Part shown: positions 46,549 to 57,906 of the stretch, in pieces
Layout of the letters: the number at the start of each line of letters is the position of its first letter
Position numbering within the stretch: the stretch's first letter is position 1
Assembly: GCA_009760855.2 (NCBI GenBank)
Contig: WPIO01000146.1
Span: 870,001 to 934,000 of the forward strand
DNA: 64,000 bases
Direction of reading: 5' to 3'
From: Cristatella mucedo
Lineage: Eukaryota > Bryozoa > Phylactolaemata > Cristatellidae
The notes under the pieces: generated by a model
Database searches by the model: none
The model's input: only the letters and a program-made list of their open reading frames with translations
What the model was told of the DNA's origin: nothing
Program-made: the position numbers and the translations under genes

Positions 46549-47304
46549 TGTAACCGAGCAGAAACTCGTCCCCCAGCTCTCTACCGGTGGACTGTGTGAT
46601 GCAGTGCTGCGATGCGGTTAAAACACAGGCGGCCACAACTGGGTGCCGAAAGCAACAGTTTATTGTGGGCCTGTTCGTAGTGGTTACGCGCCCGCGCAAG
46701 AGCTTTACGCGGCGCGCACCGGACCAACGGAGTTAACTGAGCGAACTCCCGAAGCCCGAGTATAATAACTACCCTACGCGTTTACGCGGCGCATACCGGA
46801 CCGACGGAGTTAACTGAGCGAACTCCCAAAGTCCGAGTATAACCAACTACCCTGTGTGTTTACGCGGCGCGTGTCGGTCCGACGGAGTTAACTGTGCGAA
46901 CTCCCGAAGTCCGAGTATAACTAACTACCCTATGAGCGCTTCGCTAGCGATTGTCCCAACCCCGAAGGAGGGCCGCTACAGCACCCAAGATACGAGCAGC
47001 TAACTGAGTAGCCGGCAGAACAAAGGTCTCCTCTCTTTCTCTTTGCCCTCTCGACCTTGGGCGTAGCTGTTATTGTTTTTGTCGGACCCTAGCTCTAGGT
47101 GTCCGTCCTCGGCCTAATTCTTCCTGGCTAGCCATTGGCTAGCCCCTGGCTAGCCCTTGGTCGTTCCCCGGCCAGTCCTTGTCCTTGACCAATCCTTGGC
47201 CAATCCTTGGCTAGTCCGCCTGCTACGGTTGCTCTAGGTGCCCTAGTCAGACCCACTAAGGCAAGGGCTAATATCGCGGCTAGCCTGAGAGCTGCTCCGT
47301 TGCA
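46549..47304. mobile_element. Solo LTR
   Basis: 756 bp beginning TGTAACCGAG and ending CCGTTGCA, so it has TG...CA ends with imperfect inverted termini (TGTAAC/TGCAAC). It is flanked on both sides by ACATTACAT (46540-46548 and 47305-47313). This may include a target duplication, although the site is itself an ATTAC repeat. It is markedly more GC- and CpG-rich than its surroundings, holds three 77-78 bp repeats and, near 47125-47215, several GGCTAGCC-type short repeats. No internal coding region is present, so it fits a solo LTR left by recombination. Orientation and family are not determined. Confidence 0.65.
46704..46938. repeat. Three 77-78 bp tandem repeats inside the LTR
   Basis: Units start with TTTACGCGGCGC at 46704, 46781 and 46859. 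Each carries GGAGTTAACTGAGCGAACTC, an inverted pair (GGAGTT/AACTCC) that can form a hairpin, and CCGAGTATAA. Tandem repeats of this size are common in the U3 part of LTRs, where they often act as enhancers. That role is inference here. Confidence 0.92.
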
Positions 47305-47330
47305 ACATTACATATTACATTACATTAATG

Positions 47331-49193
47331 GCGTACTCTATATTTCGCTTGATATTCCTTGCGTCACCTATTGCAGGCGTAAATCTAACAGCATCTCTTA
47401 AGAGAACGGACATGTCTTTTCTGAGAACTTATCAACAAACCTAGCTTGAGCGAAGTTGTGGCGGCGTTGCGTCAAAGAGAGGAGATCGGATGCAGTGGCT
47501 TGGTCAGCATTTGCTAGGCTCTGTGCCAAAGTTAGGCCGCTTCAGGCTTATCCTTCTTTAGCGATGCCAAAACTTTGAATATTATTTAGATCAGCTAAGT
47601 TATTACAGTGGACTTTCAAATCTCATAGAATGGTTGTAAAGTGATTTACATTGGAAAGAACCGAGGAAAAGTAAGAGAGAAGCCGGATAAGAAGCCGCGA
47701 GTTGCTGCCTGGCGGACGATCAAATACGACCATCCGCCACAGTCATGCGGTCTATGTTTACTTGTGCCTCTCGGTCCAAACGTATGTCTTATTGAGTAAC
47801 GACGTTGAAAAGTATCCTAACCCTGTGCTAATCCTGAGCAAGTCAAGCTTGCACGTGCAGTAATTACTGGGACGGGGAGAGGACGATTCATAGCGAAACG
47901 CTATGCACCTATTACAATGGTTAGGAAATTATGCCACAATATTTTCAGTGTATGAGAATGGCTGAATCTGTAAATGAACCTTCTCATTGCGTTCGCTTTA
48001 GCGCTGCATGCCCGTTTACTATATATTGTTGAGTATATATGTCAATTATATTTGTCAATTCGAAGCATCGAGGCAGGCCAAACGCTCCTGAATCTTCCGT
48101 GCTTTTACAATGCTACAATACTTCGTAATTAAATGACCATGCAACGAGTTCATGACCGCACATAAAATGCTCCAAAATTAGTATTTATTATAATTTCCAC
48201 AGGAATATCATTCGCTGGTAAAGGCTCTGCCTTAAATCAGCTAAATTCGTAGATCCACTTGACGCGTTCAACGGAAGGGGATGAAACGACTGGCAGCCAC
48301 AGACACCATAATTCCTAAGAAAAATACCAAAAGAAACAGGGCGATACTAAAGCACGCTCACGAACCAAACACTGCCACAGACGATGCTTTGCTACGCTTA
48401 ACAGATGAGAAAACAACCATTTTTATTTTTGCATTTAAAGGCGGCTCACGCCGAGATCTATCACGGGCGCTATATTCTTAGTCACAGATATTGAAGCAGT
48501 TTAATATGAATTAGCTTAATCGCTCGCAAAAATTGCAGGCGGCTATCAACAATGTGGAATTTTATATTGGCTTTTTCTGGTCGTGCTCCGGAAGCGCTCC
48601 AGTGAGGCATTCGGCATTGACCTTTAAACAAAGCTCACCATGCCAGGGAGGACTAAGGTGGTCAGGAGCGTTAGCTTTTTCATACATAGCGTAGAAAACG
48701 ATTCTCAAAGGAAAATTTTCCACTAGACTATGTTTTTAAAATGGTCATGATATCGTGGGTAATAAAAAATGCGTAAATCAAAATACCAGTTAATGGTTTC
48801 AAGGACATGCCCACCAAAGACTCCAGCCGCCGGCACAGGATAGCACTGCTAAGCTCTGCTGCACCTCAGCTGCAAACTTGCGTTGCAATACCTAAGCTCA
48901 TTGCTTGTTGGAGCTTGATATTGCACTTGATAAGCTGTATAAAAGTACCTAATAAGTCCATGCAAATTGAACAAATTTTTCGATCGGTTATCAGTACTTG
49001 AAAAGGTGATCGCTTTGTATTTATGAAACTCATTGCTAGAGAGAAGCATTTGGGTTTATGAACAAACGCTAACGATAACTTCTCGCTGCCGTGGTTACTC
49101 CACCTTCTTAGAATTTGCAATGGCACGTGCCATAACCATTAGTCGGTCACAAAATGCTGAAAAGGCGCTCAATAACTAGGATTGTCATTGCTG
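47331..49193. other. No recognisable feature
   Basis: Short frames only. A 66-codon plus frame (48281-48481) and overlapping minus frames (48849-49126) show no recognisable domain and no convincing splice context. Confidence 0.4.
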
Positions 49194-49335
49194 CTGGCTT
49201 AGTCTAGCGGTTAAGGTGCTCGCCCCGACTAAGGTCTGACTGAGGTCGTGGGCTCAAGCCCCGAGGCATATGTGAAGCGCCTGAATAGAGATTAAGTTCT
49301 CTTAGGGCGCTATATAAATGAAATATTATTATTAC
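49194..49335 (+). mobile_element. SINE-A, reference copy
   Basis: Pol III internal promoter: A box TAGTCTAGCGG (49200-49210, fits TRGYNNARNNG) and B box GGCTCAAGCCC (49251-49261, one change from GGTTCRANNCC), spaced as in a tRNA. The head GCTGGCTTAGTCTAGCGG and GGTCGTGGGCTCAAGCCC are tRNA-like. The body ends GAAGCGCCTGAATAGAGATT, AAGTTCTCTTAGGGCGCTAT and an ATTATTATTA tail. The last ~60 bp match the LINE-A terminus, so LINE-A enzymes probably mobilised it. Confidence 0.93.
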
Positions 49336-50301
49336 TTAATCTCTTCTTGATTTGCAAGCTTTTTTTTGGGCTCACGTTTGGTTTCGAAGCTTTAACTTTA
49401 TGCCGCTGAATTCGTTCTCGCTGCCAGTAACCACCACACGGAACCGAATGCTTACCTGTTGCGGGTAATAGCCGCGAGGCACGCGAACCTACAGGTAAAA
49501 ATATAATCAAGTCAGCGAGCGACAGCTCACGGTTGAGGAAAAGAGATTAAGTTAATAACGAAATGAGCATGCCATTTTATATTAAGTTTAATTTGCATGT
49601 GTGAATCGGCTTACAAAACGCCACCTGAGATTAAATCTTTGAGTAAGCTTAGAAGCCATTAGAATAGTATATAACGCACTAAAACTCGCGATCAACTTCG
49701 CAGGTTTGTGAGGCTCATATTGTGATTTTGTCTGAGCTTACACTATGCAGTTACGGAGCCACCATGAACATTTCTGCATCGCTAGTTGCAACGCAATGAC
49801 AGCCGTGCCACAAATGAGCATACGGCATCGTAGCATTAGCAACGAAGTGAATCCCTTCCCAGGCACGTTACATGATAGCATATAGCCGCGACAGCAGAAA
49901 ATTGACAGTCGTGCGATAGGCGTAGAGTTTGGCTAAGCAGTTTCACGAACACGTGCTCTTGGCTCTATATGTCGTAGGAGAGCTGCAATTTAGGGTGGTT
50001 GCTGGGCCCCTGCCACCTCTCTTCACTGTTGTCCAACGTGCATATGGAATTTACATTTTCCCCATGAAGGTGGTTTTCGTTGCTGCCACGTTTTTCTTCT
50101 GTACCTGCGAGAATTCCTCCGCCGAGCAGAAAGGTCGCTCGAAGCGACTACAAGGCACCGGCTTCGGCGAAATTGTTTGCCACTGTTAAGGACTTGCTGC
50201 ATGGACGGAAAAGTAAGCGGGGCTTTCGGCCTTGACCTACTTTCTACCGGACCTTGAAGCTGCTTCACCGCAGTTGCAGCATTTCGTCCGATGCCACCTC
50301 T
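49336..50301. other. No recognised gene
   Basis: An 86-codon plus frame (49929-50189) has hydrophobic stretches (HVLLALYVVGELQFRVVAG, VVFVAATFFFC) but no family I recognise, and an equally long frame lies opposite. Not called. Confidence 0.35.
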
Positions 50302-50309
50302 GAATAGAC

Positions 50310-52635
50310 AAGACATGGGCAAACTGCGGCCCGCGAGCCATGTACGGCCCGTTGGGCTTTTCAATCCGGCCTGCCGAACTCGTCCACGTTATATTATTAA
50401 ATTAAATTTTATTATAGTGACACCTCTATCATTTTACATAGCAGTAATTCCCATCTTTCCCAAGCAAATGGCTCGCCCCGTAGACGTTTAACCTTGAGTG
50501 TGATGCATTAAGGTTGCTCTCTACTTCATTTTGTTACTTTGTACTTTCGACCCTTCAGTAAAAATGAACGGGCCTAAAATAAGAAAAGGCAGCGAGTGCC
50601 GAGTCTTCAATAAAGAGTGGACAACAAAATATTGTTTTCGTTAAAGTCCAATCAATTGCTGTATGTCTGATTTGCCCAGAAACTGTGTCGGTTTTTAAAG
50701 AATACAACATCAGCAACATGGTAACTACGCCAGTTAAAAATCCCAACAAGAACTAGCGGCTACAGCTCAGAGATTGACGGCTAATTTACAGACTCGGCAA
50801 AATCTTTTTCACAGATAAACTGCAACTCAAGAGTCAAGTACTAAGGCAAGTTTTTGGCTAGCATTCAAATTAGCAAAGGCCAGTTAGCTTTCTCCGAAGG
50901 CAAATTTTTAAGATTGCATGGTTGTGACAGCAGGTCTCTTGTGTCCGGTGAGCAAAAGCAAATTTGAAAAAACTATCACGTAGAACCGTGACTCGTGTCG
51001 AATTGATTGACGAAGATATACCCCCAAATTAAACAAGAAGGCGGAGTCCTTTAAGTTTAATTTACTAGTACTAGATTAAATTAACGACTTGAATAACACT
51101 TCCCAGCTCCTAATTTGCATTCTTGGGATTAGTGACAGTTTTGAGATCACGGAGGAACATTTGACTGTGGAGTCCATGAAAGAGAAAGCGAGGCGAGAGG
51201 AATTGTATAATCAGGTGTCTGCTGTCATCGAGAGAATGAAGCTACCTTGGAATACATTACATTACACATTGGATTGAAGTTTCCAATGTTACCACGGATG
51301 GGTCGCCAAATTTAACTGGAAAAAATGTTTGGCTGCTAAAAGGACTGCAGGAAAAAGTAAAAAGATAAAAATCCCGATTAGGATGCTATTTTTCTTCGCT
51401 GCATCCTTTGTTAGGAAGTTCTGTGTAAGTCTACATTGCAGCTAAATCACGTCGTGAATCCAGTCGTAAAACTTGTTAACTCCATACGAGCAAGGGAACT
51501 TCAGCATCATAAGTTTATTGCGTTATTGGAAGAAACCGATGCACATCACCAGGACTTACTTTACCGCTCTCAGGCTATATTTGGGCGAAGTCTTCCAAAG
51601 TATTTGTGAGCTGAAGGAGGAGATCACTGCATTTCCTAAGTAAATCGAGAGATCCGACGAATTTTCCGAGCTAAGTGACGAGAACTGGCTTTGTGGCTTG
51701 GCGTTTTCAGTGGAAATACTTTCGCACATGAATGAGCTGAACACCAAGCTATAGGGGAAAGATCAATTTGTGCACGACCTTTATACAAATGTTAGAGTCT
51801 TCATATCCAAGCTGACTCTTTACTTCAGACAACTTTCAAATAAATATTTCCCTCATTTCCCCACACTAGCCATGCTGAAAGAGGCGACCCGAAACGCACA
51901 GAAATATCCAGCAAATCACTGTACGACGTGCTTGGAGAATTCTGCCGTCGTTTCTGTGACTTATGAAAAAATTGAAAAGTCGCTTCAGCTGGTGTCCTGT
52001 CCCCTGTCACAAGACCCTGAAACAGCACCACGGGAACTGCAGTAGGAACTGGTAGATCTTCATTCTGATTCTGCATTGAAGGAGAAGTTCAACTGAACGA
52101 CTTTTACGCTTTACTTAACAAACCCACGTTTCCTAACCTCCTGAGGATGGCACAGAAGATGATGACGTTGTTTGGCTCAAGCTATGTGTGTGAACAGACA
52201 TTCAGCGTCATGAACATCACCAAAGCCCGTCACGGATCCAAATATAAAATGAAATATAAATGAAATGAATTATATCCAAGTTAACTGACGAACACCCCGG
52301 ATTTATCTTGAGATGTGCCATAACAAATATAATGCAAGACATTGATGCACTTGCAAATAAAGGAGACCAATAAAGCTGCTCCCACTGAAACTGCATGGGA
52401 TTTTATTAGTAAGAAGTACGTATTTAATTAAACAAATTTTTAAAACAATTTCTACAATAAACCAAGCGCAATAATGTTTTCCGTCTGTTAAGTGCCAAAT
52501 CTTTTCATGTAATAGGTTTTACATTTAGTTTATATTAGTTCACAAAAACCAAGTATTCTCCTGTTCTGACAAGGCTCAACTGTCAAATTTTAGAAACCAG
52601 TGTGGCCTGCGAGTAAAAACCTTTGCCCATCCCTA
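50310..52635 (+). mobile_element. hAT transposon relic (Charlie-like) with broken transposase
   Basis: The termini are imperfect inverted repeats. The left end reads GACATGGGCAAACTGCGGCC and the right end, reversed, reads TAGGGATGGGCAAAGGTTTT. Flanking GAATAGAC (50302-50309) and CTATAGAC (52636-52643) match at 6 of 8 bases, fitting the 8-bp hAT duplication. The transposase is read in three shifting frames from about 51100: NVTTDGSPNLTGK-like region, VNSIRAREL.HHKFIALLEE, FSELSDENWLCGLAFSVEIL, MNELNTKL.GKDQFVHDLYT, then FGSSYVCEQTFSVMNITKAR and KLTDEHP. The last part is the conserved hAT C-terminal dimerisation region. Stops and frameshifts throughout show it is dead. Confidence 0.85.
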
Positions 52636-52727
52636 CTATAGACACTGCATCTGCGGAGCTAGTTGAAGCGAAAGTCACAACTAATTCGCGAGCCGGTCTC
52701 GCTGTTGGATGGAAAGCTAGACTGTAT

Positions 52728-52852
52728 TCAGCATGTATCTCCGTCAGTCACTCCACAAAGTCATAAAGACCATGTGGGTGTTACGCAGGAGAGTTTTGTA
52801 TAGCGCACTCACAGCCTAAGCGGCTTTCGATAGCATAAGCGTCTACGATCGT
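52728..52852 (-). mobile_element. LINE-B 3' tail
   Basis: CATGTATCTCCGTCAGTCAC, CACAAAGTCATAAAGACCAT, GTGTTACGCAGGAGAGTTTT and CACAGCCTAAGCGGCTTTCG read as the LINE-B terminus in reverse. It lies ~90 bp beyond the hAT right end. Confidence 0.88.
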
Positions 52853-53439
52853 ATGAGTAATACGGCTGGTACAGGCAAGACTAATGCTGCAGCCGCTGTG
52901 CTGCTCTCAGCCGACAAAGCAACGAGCACAAGTTCTCTACCTAATCAAATCAACCAATCAAATCTAGCCAGCCACGACAGCCCGTTAGTCTAGGCATGAG
53001 AATTGTATAACTAATCAACAGTGAGTGAGCCCATTGCCCACACCATCAAATTTGATTTAACTAGTCTAAACTAGATGAACGTTGCCAAAATTAAAACCTG
53101 CTTCATTGCATCGGCCACGACGGTCGGCGATTAAGTCACTTGGTTAAAGTCTCAGCTAGTCACACATCTAGTCGCCAAAAAATATCTCTCTATACCCCAG
53201 TGAACTTGTCTTGAGCATACCAGCTTGGTTTTTAGCTAACCGTGATTCTGAGTAAACATGCTAATTGGATTTTCGTCTAGAACGTAGCCTCGAGTTTCAT
53301 TATGTGTGTTTTAGTGTGTATCTAAGCTTTATAACGAATATACCATTATTCCGTGCTGATGGTATCACTTGGAATGAATCACTACGATGACTACTTTAGG
53401 TCGTACCAATAGGTCCTAGTAAAGACCAAGTCTAGCTTA
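52853..53439. other. No recognisable feature
   Basis: AT-rich, no exon or repeat family recognised. Confidence 0.35.
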
Positions 53440-54315
53440 AATAAAAACATTTTTGAATCTCAGATGAACAATCCAAAAATGCCGATGTCAACGATCATCC
53501 ATCTCCTCAACCGCTCCCAGATTAGCTCCTTACCTGATCATCCTTGTGATAATCTACAGGATCGCTTCTTTCAATTTTTATCCTGAAGAAACACAAGATC
53601 AGGGAGTCAATCTTATCAATGACGGCATCCCCCGAGAACGCTGTCTCCCGATTCCTGGTTGCACCTCAATGTCTACATTTAAGCAGGTCACTAGTGATCT
53701 CGTCCTGAAGTTCATATCCCAATCAACGAAGAAAACAAGTTTGTTGGACGCTATTCCTACAGTCCTGCTCCTACGTTGCATTGATCTGCTGCAGCCAAAC
53801 ATAAATAACATCATTAATATAACCTTAGCAGCAGGTCACGTTCCAGCATCTTTCAAAGAATCGGTAGTCAGGCCACTTCTAAAGAATGCGACACCAGACC
53901 ATGAGAACTTTGAGAAACTACCGCAAATTCTCCCTTCTACCATTCTTATCAAAGACGGTGTAATGAGTTGTGGCGGACCAGCTGAACTCATAAATTGAAA
54001 CTTCAAACCTTGATAGTAAGTTCTAGTCTGGCTTTAAAGCAAATCCTTCCACAGAATCAGCATTGCTTAGGCTGTACATCGACCTACTTGGATATTCAGA
54101 AATTTGAGGCATTATTTGCAGGCTTTTGTTTGAGATGCAAAACTGGTCTTATCTCGAAGAGACGATCTTCTGCCTAAATAATATCAGTCCACTGACAACA
54201 ATTTTCTCCTAACACAGATAGAATATCATCTGTGTTAGGAGTGTTTGCGCATCTCCTAATCATGAAGAGATCCTTGGGCAGCCACATCCTTGCTCCTATT
54301 CTGATTACCCTGCCG
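53440..54315 (+). mobile_element. L2-like LINE relic: pre-RT and RT start
   Basis: A 150-codon frame (53546-53998) reads FKQVTSDLVLKFISQSTKKT, SLLDAIPTVLLLRCIDLLQP, INITLAAGHVPASFKESVVR, PLLKN. This is the conserved segment before and at the start of CR1/L2 RTs. It continues in another frame as SGFKANPSTESALLRL (about 54030) and VRSGVFA.LGSHILAPILI near 54290. It is cut off by the minus LINE-A at 54318. Confidence 0.85.
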
Positions 54316-54317
54316 TC

Positions 54318-54890
54318 ATTGACAATAATAAGAACACGCTTGACAAAGCACCGTCACAAAACTCAATGTCTATCTAGGCACTTTCATTTGCTACAAAGGA
54401 AACACTATCGAATGATTAGAGGTAGCACACTTAATAAGCAACAGGAACAATATGGTTAGGGGTGACATGCACGGGTCAGCATGCAAGTATGGTCGGTGGT
54501 AGAGCACGCAATCACAGCTACCATAACCACATAAAGGTCGAATCAAAGGGACCCACTAAATGATGTGATAAATAGGTGCATTTTCAGTTTCTTTTTAAAT
54601 GCGGAAAAGTCAGGCGATCTCTTCATGCAAGTTGAGAGCGATTTCCAGGCTCTTGGAGCGTACAAACAAATAGGACACGGTCTCTAAAGGATTTGAGGTT
54701 TGTATGGGATGTAGGAAAACAGTTTGATACCGAAAAGCGGTTGGTAAAATGCTTAGCCTGATGGGGTACTTGATCTTATAGGTAAGCTGGATCCAAAGAA
54801 TGAAGAAACCTAAAAGTGAGCGACAAAACCTTGAGTCGATGGGTTGCTTGACTAATGTGTTGCAATTGTTTCAAGTTGCACTTAGGAACA
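54318..54890 (-). mobile_element. LINE-A 3' end
   Basis: CAATAATAAGAACACGCTTG, AAAGCACCGTCACAAAACTC, then the UTR (GGTGACATGCACGGGTCAGC) and GGACCCACTAAATGATGTG, followed by C-terminal coding blocks to about 54890 (GATCTTATAGGTAAGCTGGA corresponds to AYLSDI in reverse). Moderately mutated. Confidence 0.85.
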
Positions 54891-55818
54891 GTTCAAAAAA
54901 TCATTCGATTGAAACCGGCTAGGTGTTGAACAAGGCCGGAAATGTGAAAGTTCGAAAAAAACTTCGTTCTGGTTTACTACCTGTCTCATTTTCCTCAAGC
55001 CAAACTTGTGATACCAAAGGAAACTTGGTAGGAGAATAGCTATGCTCGACCACAACAGTTTTGAGGGTGGCTTGTACTGGCGAAGTATTCGAACGATGGA
55101 GCGTTTTCCGTGCACTGCTGTGATCCTTGACAATAGTACGACTGCTTGCATCGCTGATCAGTAAAATGTCAGTCAAGTGCTTATCCCAGCCTGTAACGCC
55201 TGAGGAAGAAAGTGGGTTTCACTAAATATTTCACGACAGCAGAACTATAAATACCATCACGCCAGCACCACACTATGTAATAGCCATACAGCTGCTGAGT
55301 ATTGGAAGGCAAACTTAAGCACTGGTGGTTCCAGAATCGGCGTTATGGCTAAGCCTGCTAATAAAACTTGGCTTCCAACTGAGTACTTTATACTTTTCCA
55401 ATTTCTTTTGTTCTTAAGTTTTTACTCTTTTAAGTCTCCGGTCTCATCATGTATGTGTCAGCTTTCATGGATTGAGGAAGGACGAAGGACGATGACTGGA
55501 TGGATAGCCCCCTAACGCCGGCTACGCAAGATTGCACAATTCCTTACTGAGGCTTACAGAGGGAAGCCATCTATAAACCAAGTCATTCGATTGATGCGTG
55601 ACATCCCTGTCTTGACTTCTGTATTTCAATTTTTTAAAGCAGTCTACAACTGTCTAAAGACGAGAAATCGGTCTTTACTTTACAATAAAAGCTTTCAAGT
55701 TGTTTAAGCGCTCAGAAAAAAAGTTAAGAAAATGTCCCACAGCAGTGAACTGAAATAATGGCGAGCAGTGTTACTTAATTCCCATTAATATTTCTAGGTG
55801 CAATAACTAATTGAAACT
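54891..55818. other. No recognised gene; short cysteine-rich frame
   Basis: On the minus strand around 55020-55150 a short frame reads CKQSYYCQGSQQCTE and later HPQNCCGRA before a stop. I cannot match it to a domain and see no splice sites that would define an exon. Confidence 0.3.
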
Positions 55819-56080
55819 TCAAGGCAGCAGCTTCGAGTGGCTGAGCAGCGTGACGTGTGCTCTTCTCAATGGGTCAGCATTAATCCACTTCCGGCTGAAG
55901 CATTCGGATATTCCCGTTCTGGTCTTTGAATAAATGAATAAAGTAAGCAGAGCGTGAAAAAGTTGACTCGCTTTAGTACGTTGCCACATAACCAACAGGA
56001 ACAATGTATTCCCCGTAATTGCAATAACATTTTGCATGCAAATTGTGATTAGGGTTAATGGTATAACCTATGCAATATAT
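55819..56080 (-). pseudogene. Possible GPCR first-transmembrane fragment
   Basis: The minus frame contains a hydrophobic stretch IPLTLITICMQNVIAITGN followed by TLFLLVMWQR. It has the GN...V...R arrangement typical of transmembrane helix 1 in rhodopsin-family receptors. What follows (LFHALLTLFIYSK) is a poor helix-2 match, and a stop at 55819 ends it. A single-helix resemblance can be chance. Confidence 0.25.
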
Positions 56081-56086
56081 ACACAC

Positions 56087-56198
56087 ATAATTCATTTGTA
56101 TAGCGCCCTAAGGGAAACTAATCTCTATTCAGGAGCTTTACGTATGCCTCGGGGAAAGCACCTTAACTACTGGAACTAACCAGACGAGGCTGACCGAT
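56087..56198 (-). mobile_element. SINE-A copy with internal deletion
   Basis: The reverse complement has GGTTAGTTCCAGTAGTTAAG, GTGCTTTCCCCGAGGCATAC (the segment between A and B boxes is deleted), GTAAAGCTCCTGAATAGAGA, TTAGTTTCCCTTAGGGCGCT and ATACAAATGAATTA. The B box is lost. Confidence 0.85.
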
Positions 56199-56384
56199 CT
56201 CTTATGCTAAAAATACCTAGAAATATTTTAGATTGAAAGTATTAGAATATGCTGCAGTGACTGATAAACTGAATTTCTTTGCAGTCGGGCATTCGATCCT
56301 GAATTTGGCACCTGAACTGCTGCTCATACGATACCCTCGGCGTTCGACTGGACTGAGAAGGCCTTGCTCGTCTGTTAATGTCAT

Positions 56385-56785
56385 TATAACTCGTACAAAC
56401 CTTAAAATAATTTGGAGACCGTGCCTTTAGTTCGTATGCTCCCAAAGTCTGGAACTCCCTCCTGACCTGCGTCAGAACATCCTCTGACCTGACCACATTT
56501 AAAAAGAAATTAAAAACACACCTATTTAGGACAGCATTTAGTGGTTCCCTGTGATTCGTCCTTGATGTGCTTATGCGTGCTGACACTGTGCATGCTGCCA
56601 CTAACCACATTTGCATGCTGACCCTGTGCATGTCACCCCTAACCATATTATTCATTTTGTTTGTTTTTCAAGCATGATTTTACTTACCATTCAATTGCAT
56701 TTTCCTTTGCAGCAAATGTATAGCGCCTAGAAAGAGATTAAGTTCTTTGAGGGCGCTTTATGAAGCGCATTATTATTCTTATTGG
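56385..56785 (+). mobile_element. LINE-A 3' end with intact terminal hairpin
   Basis: Starts in the block encoding TNLKIIWRPCL/YAPKVWNSLLTCVRTS and runs through RTAFSGSL and the stop. The UTR has its GCATGCTG repeats, then AGCGCCTAGAAAGAGATTAA, GTTCTTTGAGGGCGCTTTAT and ATTATTATTCTTATTG. Confidence 0.92.
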
Positions 56786-56799
56786 TGTTAATAATGTCA

Positions 56800-57080
56800 A
56801 CATATCTCCGTCTGTATCTCCACAACGCCACAAAGACTACTTGGGTGTTACGCTTGAGAGTTTTGTGTAGCTCAGTCATAGCCTAAGTGGATATTGGTAT
56901 GCATTTAGTAGCCAACAGATTTCATCTCAGGTAACAAAATAAAGTGGGAAGCATAGCAGATTCAGGAGAGCATTTGAGGTAGTGAGTAGTATTGAAGTAG
57001 CACTTCAGGACCGCTGGAAACGATGTGCTACAGTCACCAGCAGGAGAGTAGTTTTAGTTTCCGCTAAATAATTTTGCTCT
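56800..57080 (-). mobile_element. LINE-B 3' end
   Basis: CATATCTCCGTCTGTATCTC, CACAAAGACTACTTGGGTGT, TAGCCTAAGTGGATATTGGT, AAATAAAGTGGGAAGCATAG and GTCACCAGCAGGAGAGTAG: LINE-B terminus and C-terminal region in reverse. It meets the plus-strand LINE-B at 57083 end to end. Confidence 0.85.
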
Positions 57081-57082
57081 GA

Positions 57083-57906
57083 GACCATGGCCTCGTGCTT
57101 AAAATTTAGGCATTGTCTTCTACAGCTGCCTAATTTTGAACGCTTCATTGAGGAGATAAAGTTTACAGATCGCCATCACGTTAGATACGTATCTAAGTTT
57201 ATGAGCTGCCATCCACGGTGGCATGCCAAATGCAACCAGCTTCTAAGCTCTGTCTCAGCTAGATTATTGTAATTCCCATGCTGCAGGGCTTCCTAAAAAA
57301 TTCATTGGGCCACTGAAGCTAGGGAGAAATACGGAACCAAGGCTATATTTACCGATTCCAGAAGAACTACAGTGTGTTTTCTAAAAGAGCTTACATGGCT
57401 GTTGGTTAATAAACACTTACAGAGCAAAGTTCTAGAGCTAACAAATAATGCCTGTCGTTAATTGGGTCATTCGTGCTTAGCTGAACGGCTGAACCAGTTT
57501 CAGCACCCTCGCGCCCTCAGGTCCGGTAAGAACGATAAATCTGTGCTTCCATTGCTCTACTTATAGACCGTTTGACATTGAATCTTTTTGTCTGAAGTTC
57601 TTACACTTTAAAACTCACACCATCAATTCTTACGCAACTACAGCTACACTCCTTCTGCCGACAATGGCACATCTTATTTCGCCCTCCTGAGCATCAAATT
57701 TCAGGATACTCACTGCTTATAATGCTCTCTTGACTCGGCTATGCTGCTTACTTTCACTACGATGACTGAGATGGAGTGTGTTGGCTAATTAATGAGTACC
57801 TAAAACTGCTTAGGCAGCGAGGGGGCTATGGAAAACTCCCCTCCCCCTGTAAAATCCACATCGTCTTTGCGACATTCTTGCATTACAGAAGGAGATACAT
57901 TACATT
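57083..57906 (+). mobile_element. LINE-B C-terminal region and 3' end, degraded
   Basis: FERFIEEIKFTDRHHVRYVS, WHAKCNQLLSSVSARLL, then LLKELTWLLVNK, QSKVLELTNNACR, LAERLNQFQHPRALRSG, and the tail CATTACAGAAGGAGATACAT plus TACATT. Frameshifted throughout. Confidence 0.85.

Noticed and set aside
46549-47304. CpG-island promoter of a host gene
   Set aside because: Its exact ends, flanking ACATTACAT copies and position inside a LINE-B tail fit an inserted LTR better.
49194-49261. A functional tRNA gene
   Set aside because: The A and B boxes are present but no acceptor stem closes after the B box, and the sequence continues into the SINE body. The same reasoning applies to the SINE-B heads.
54919-55176. 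Minus-strand gene of 85-89 codons
   Set aside because: Two overlapping frames compete. A short cysteine-rich piece is intriguing, but splice sites and domain match are lacking.
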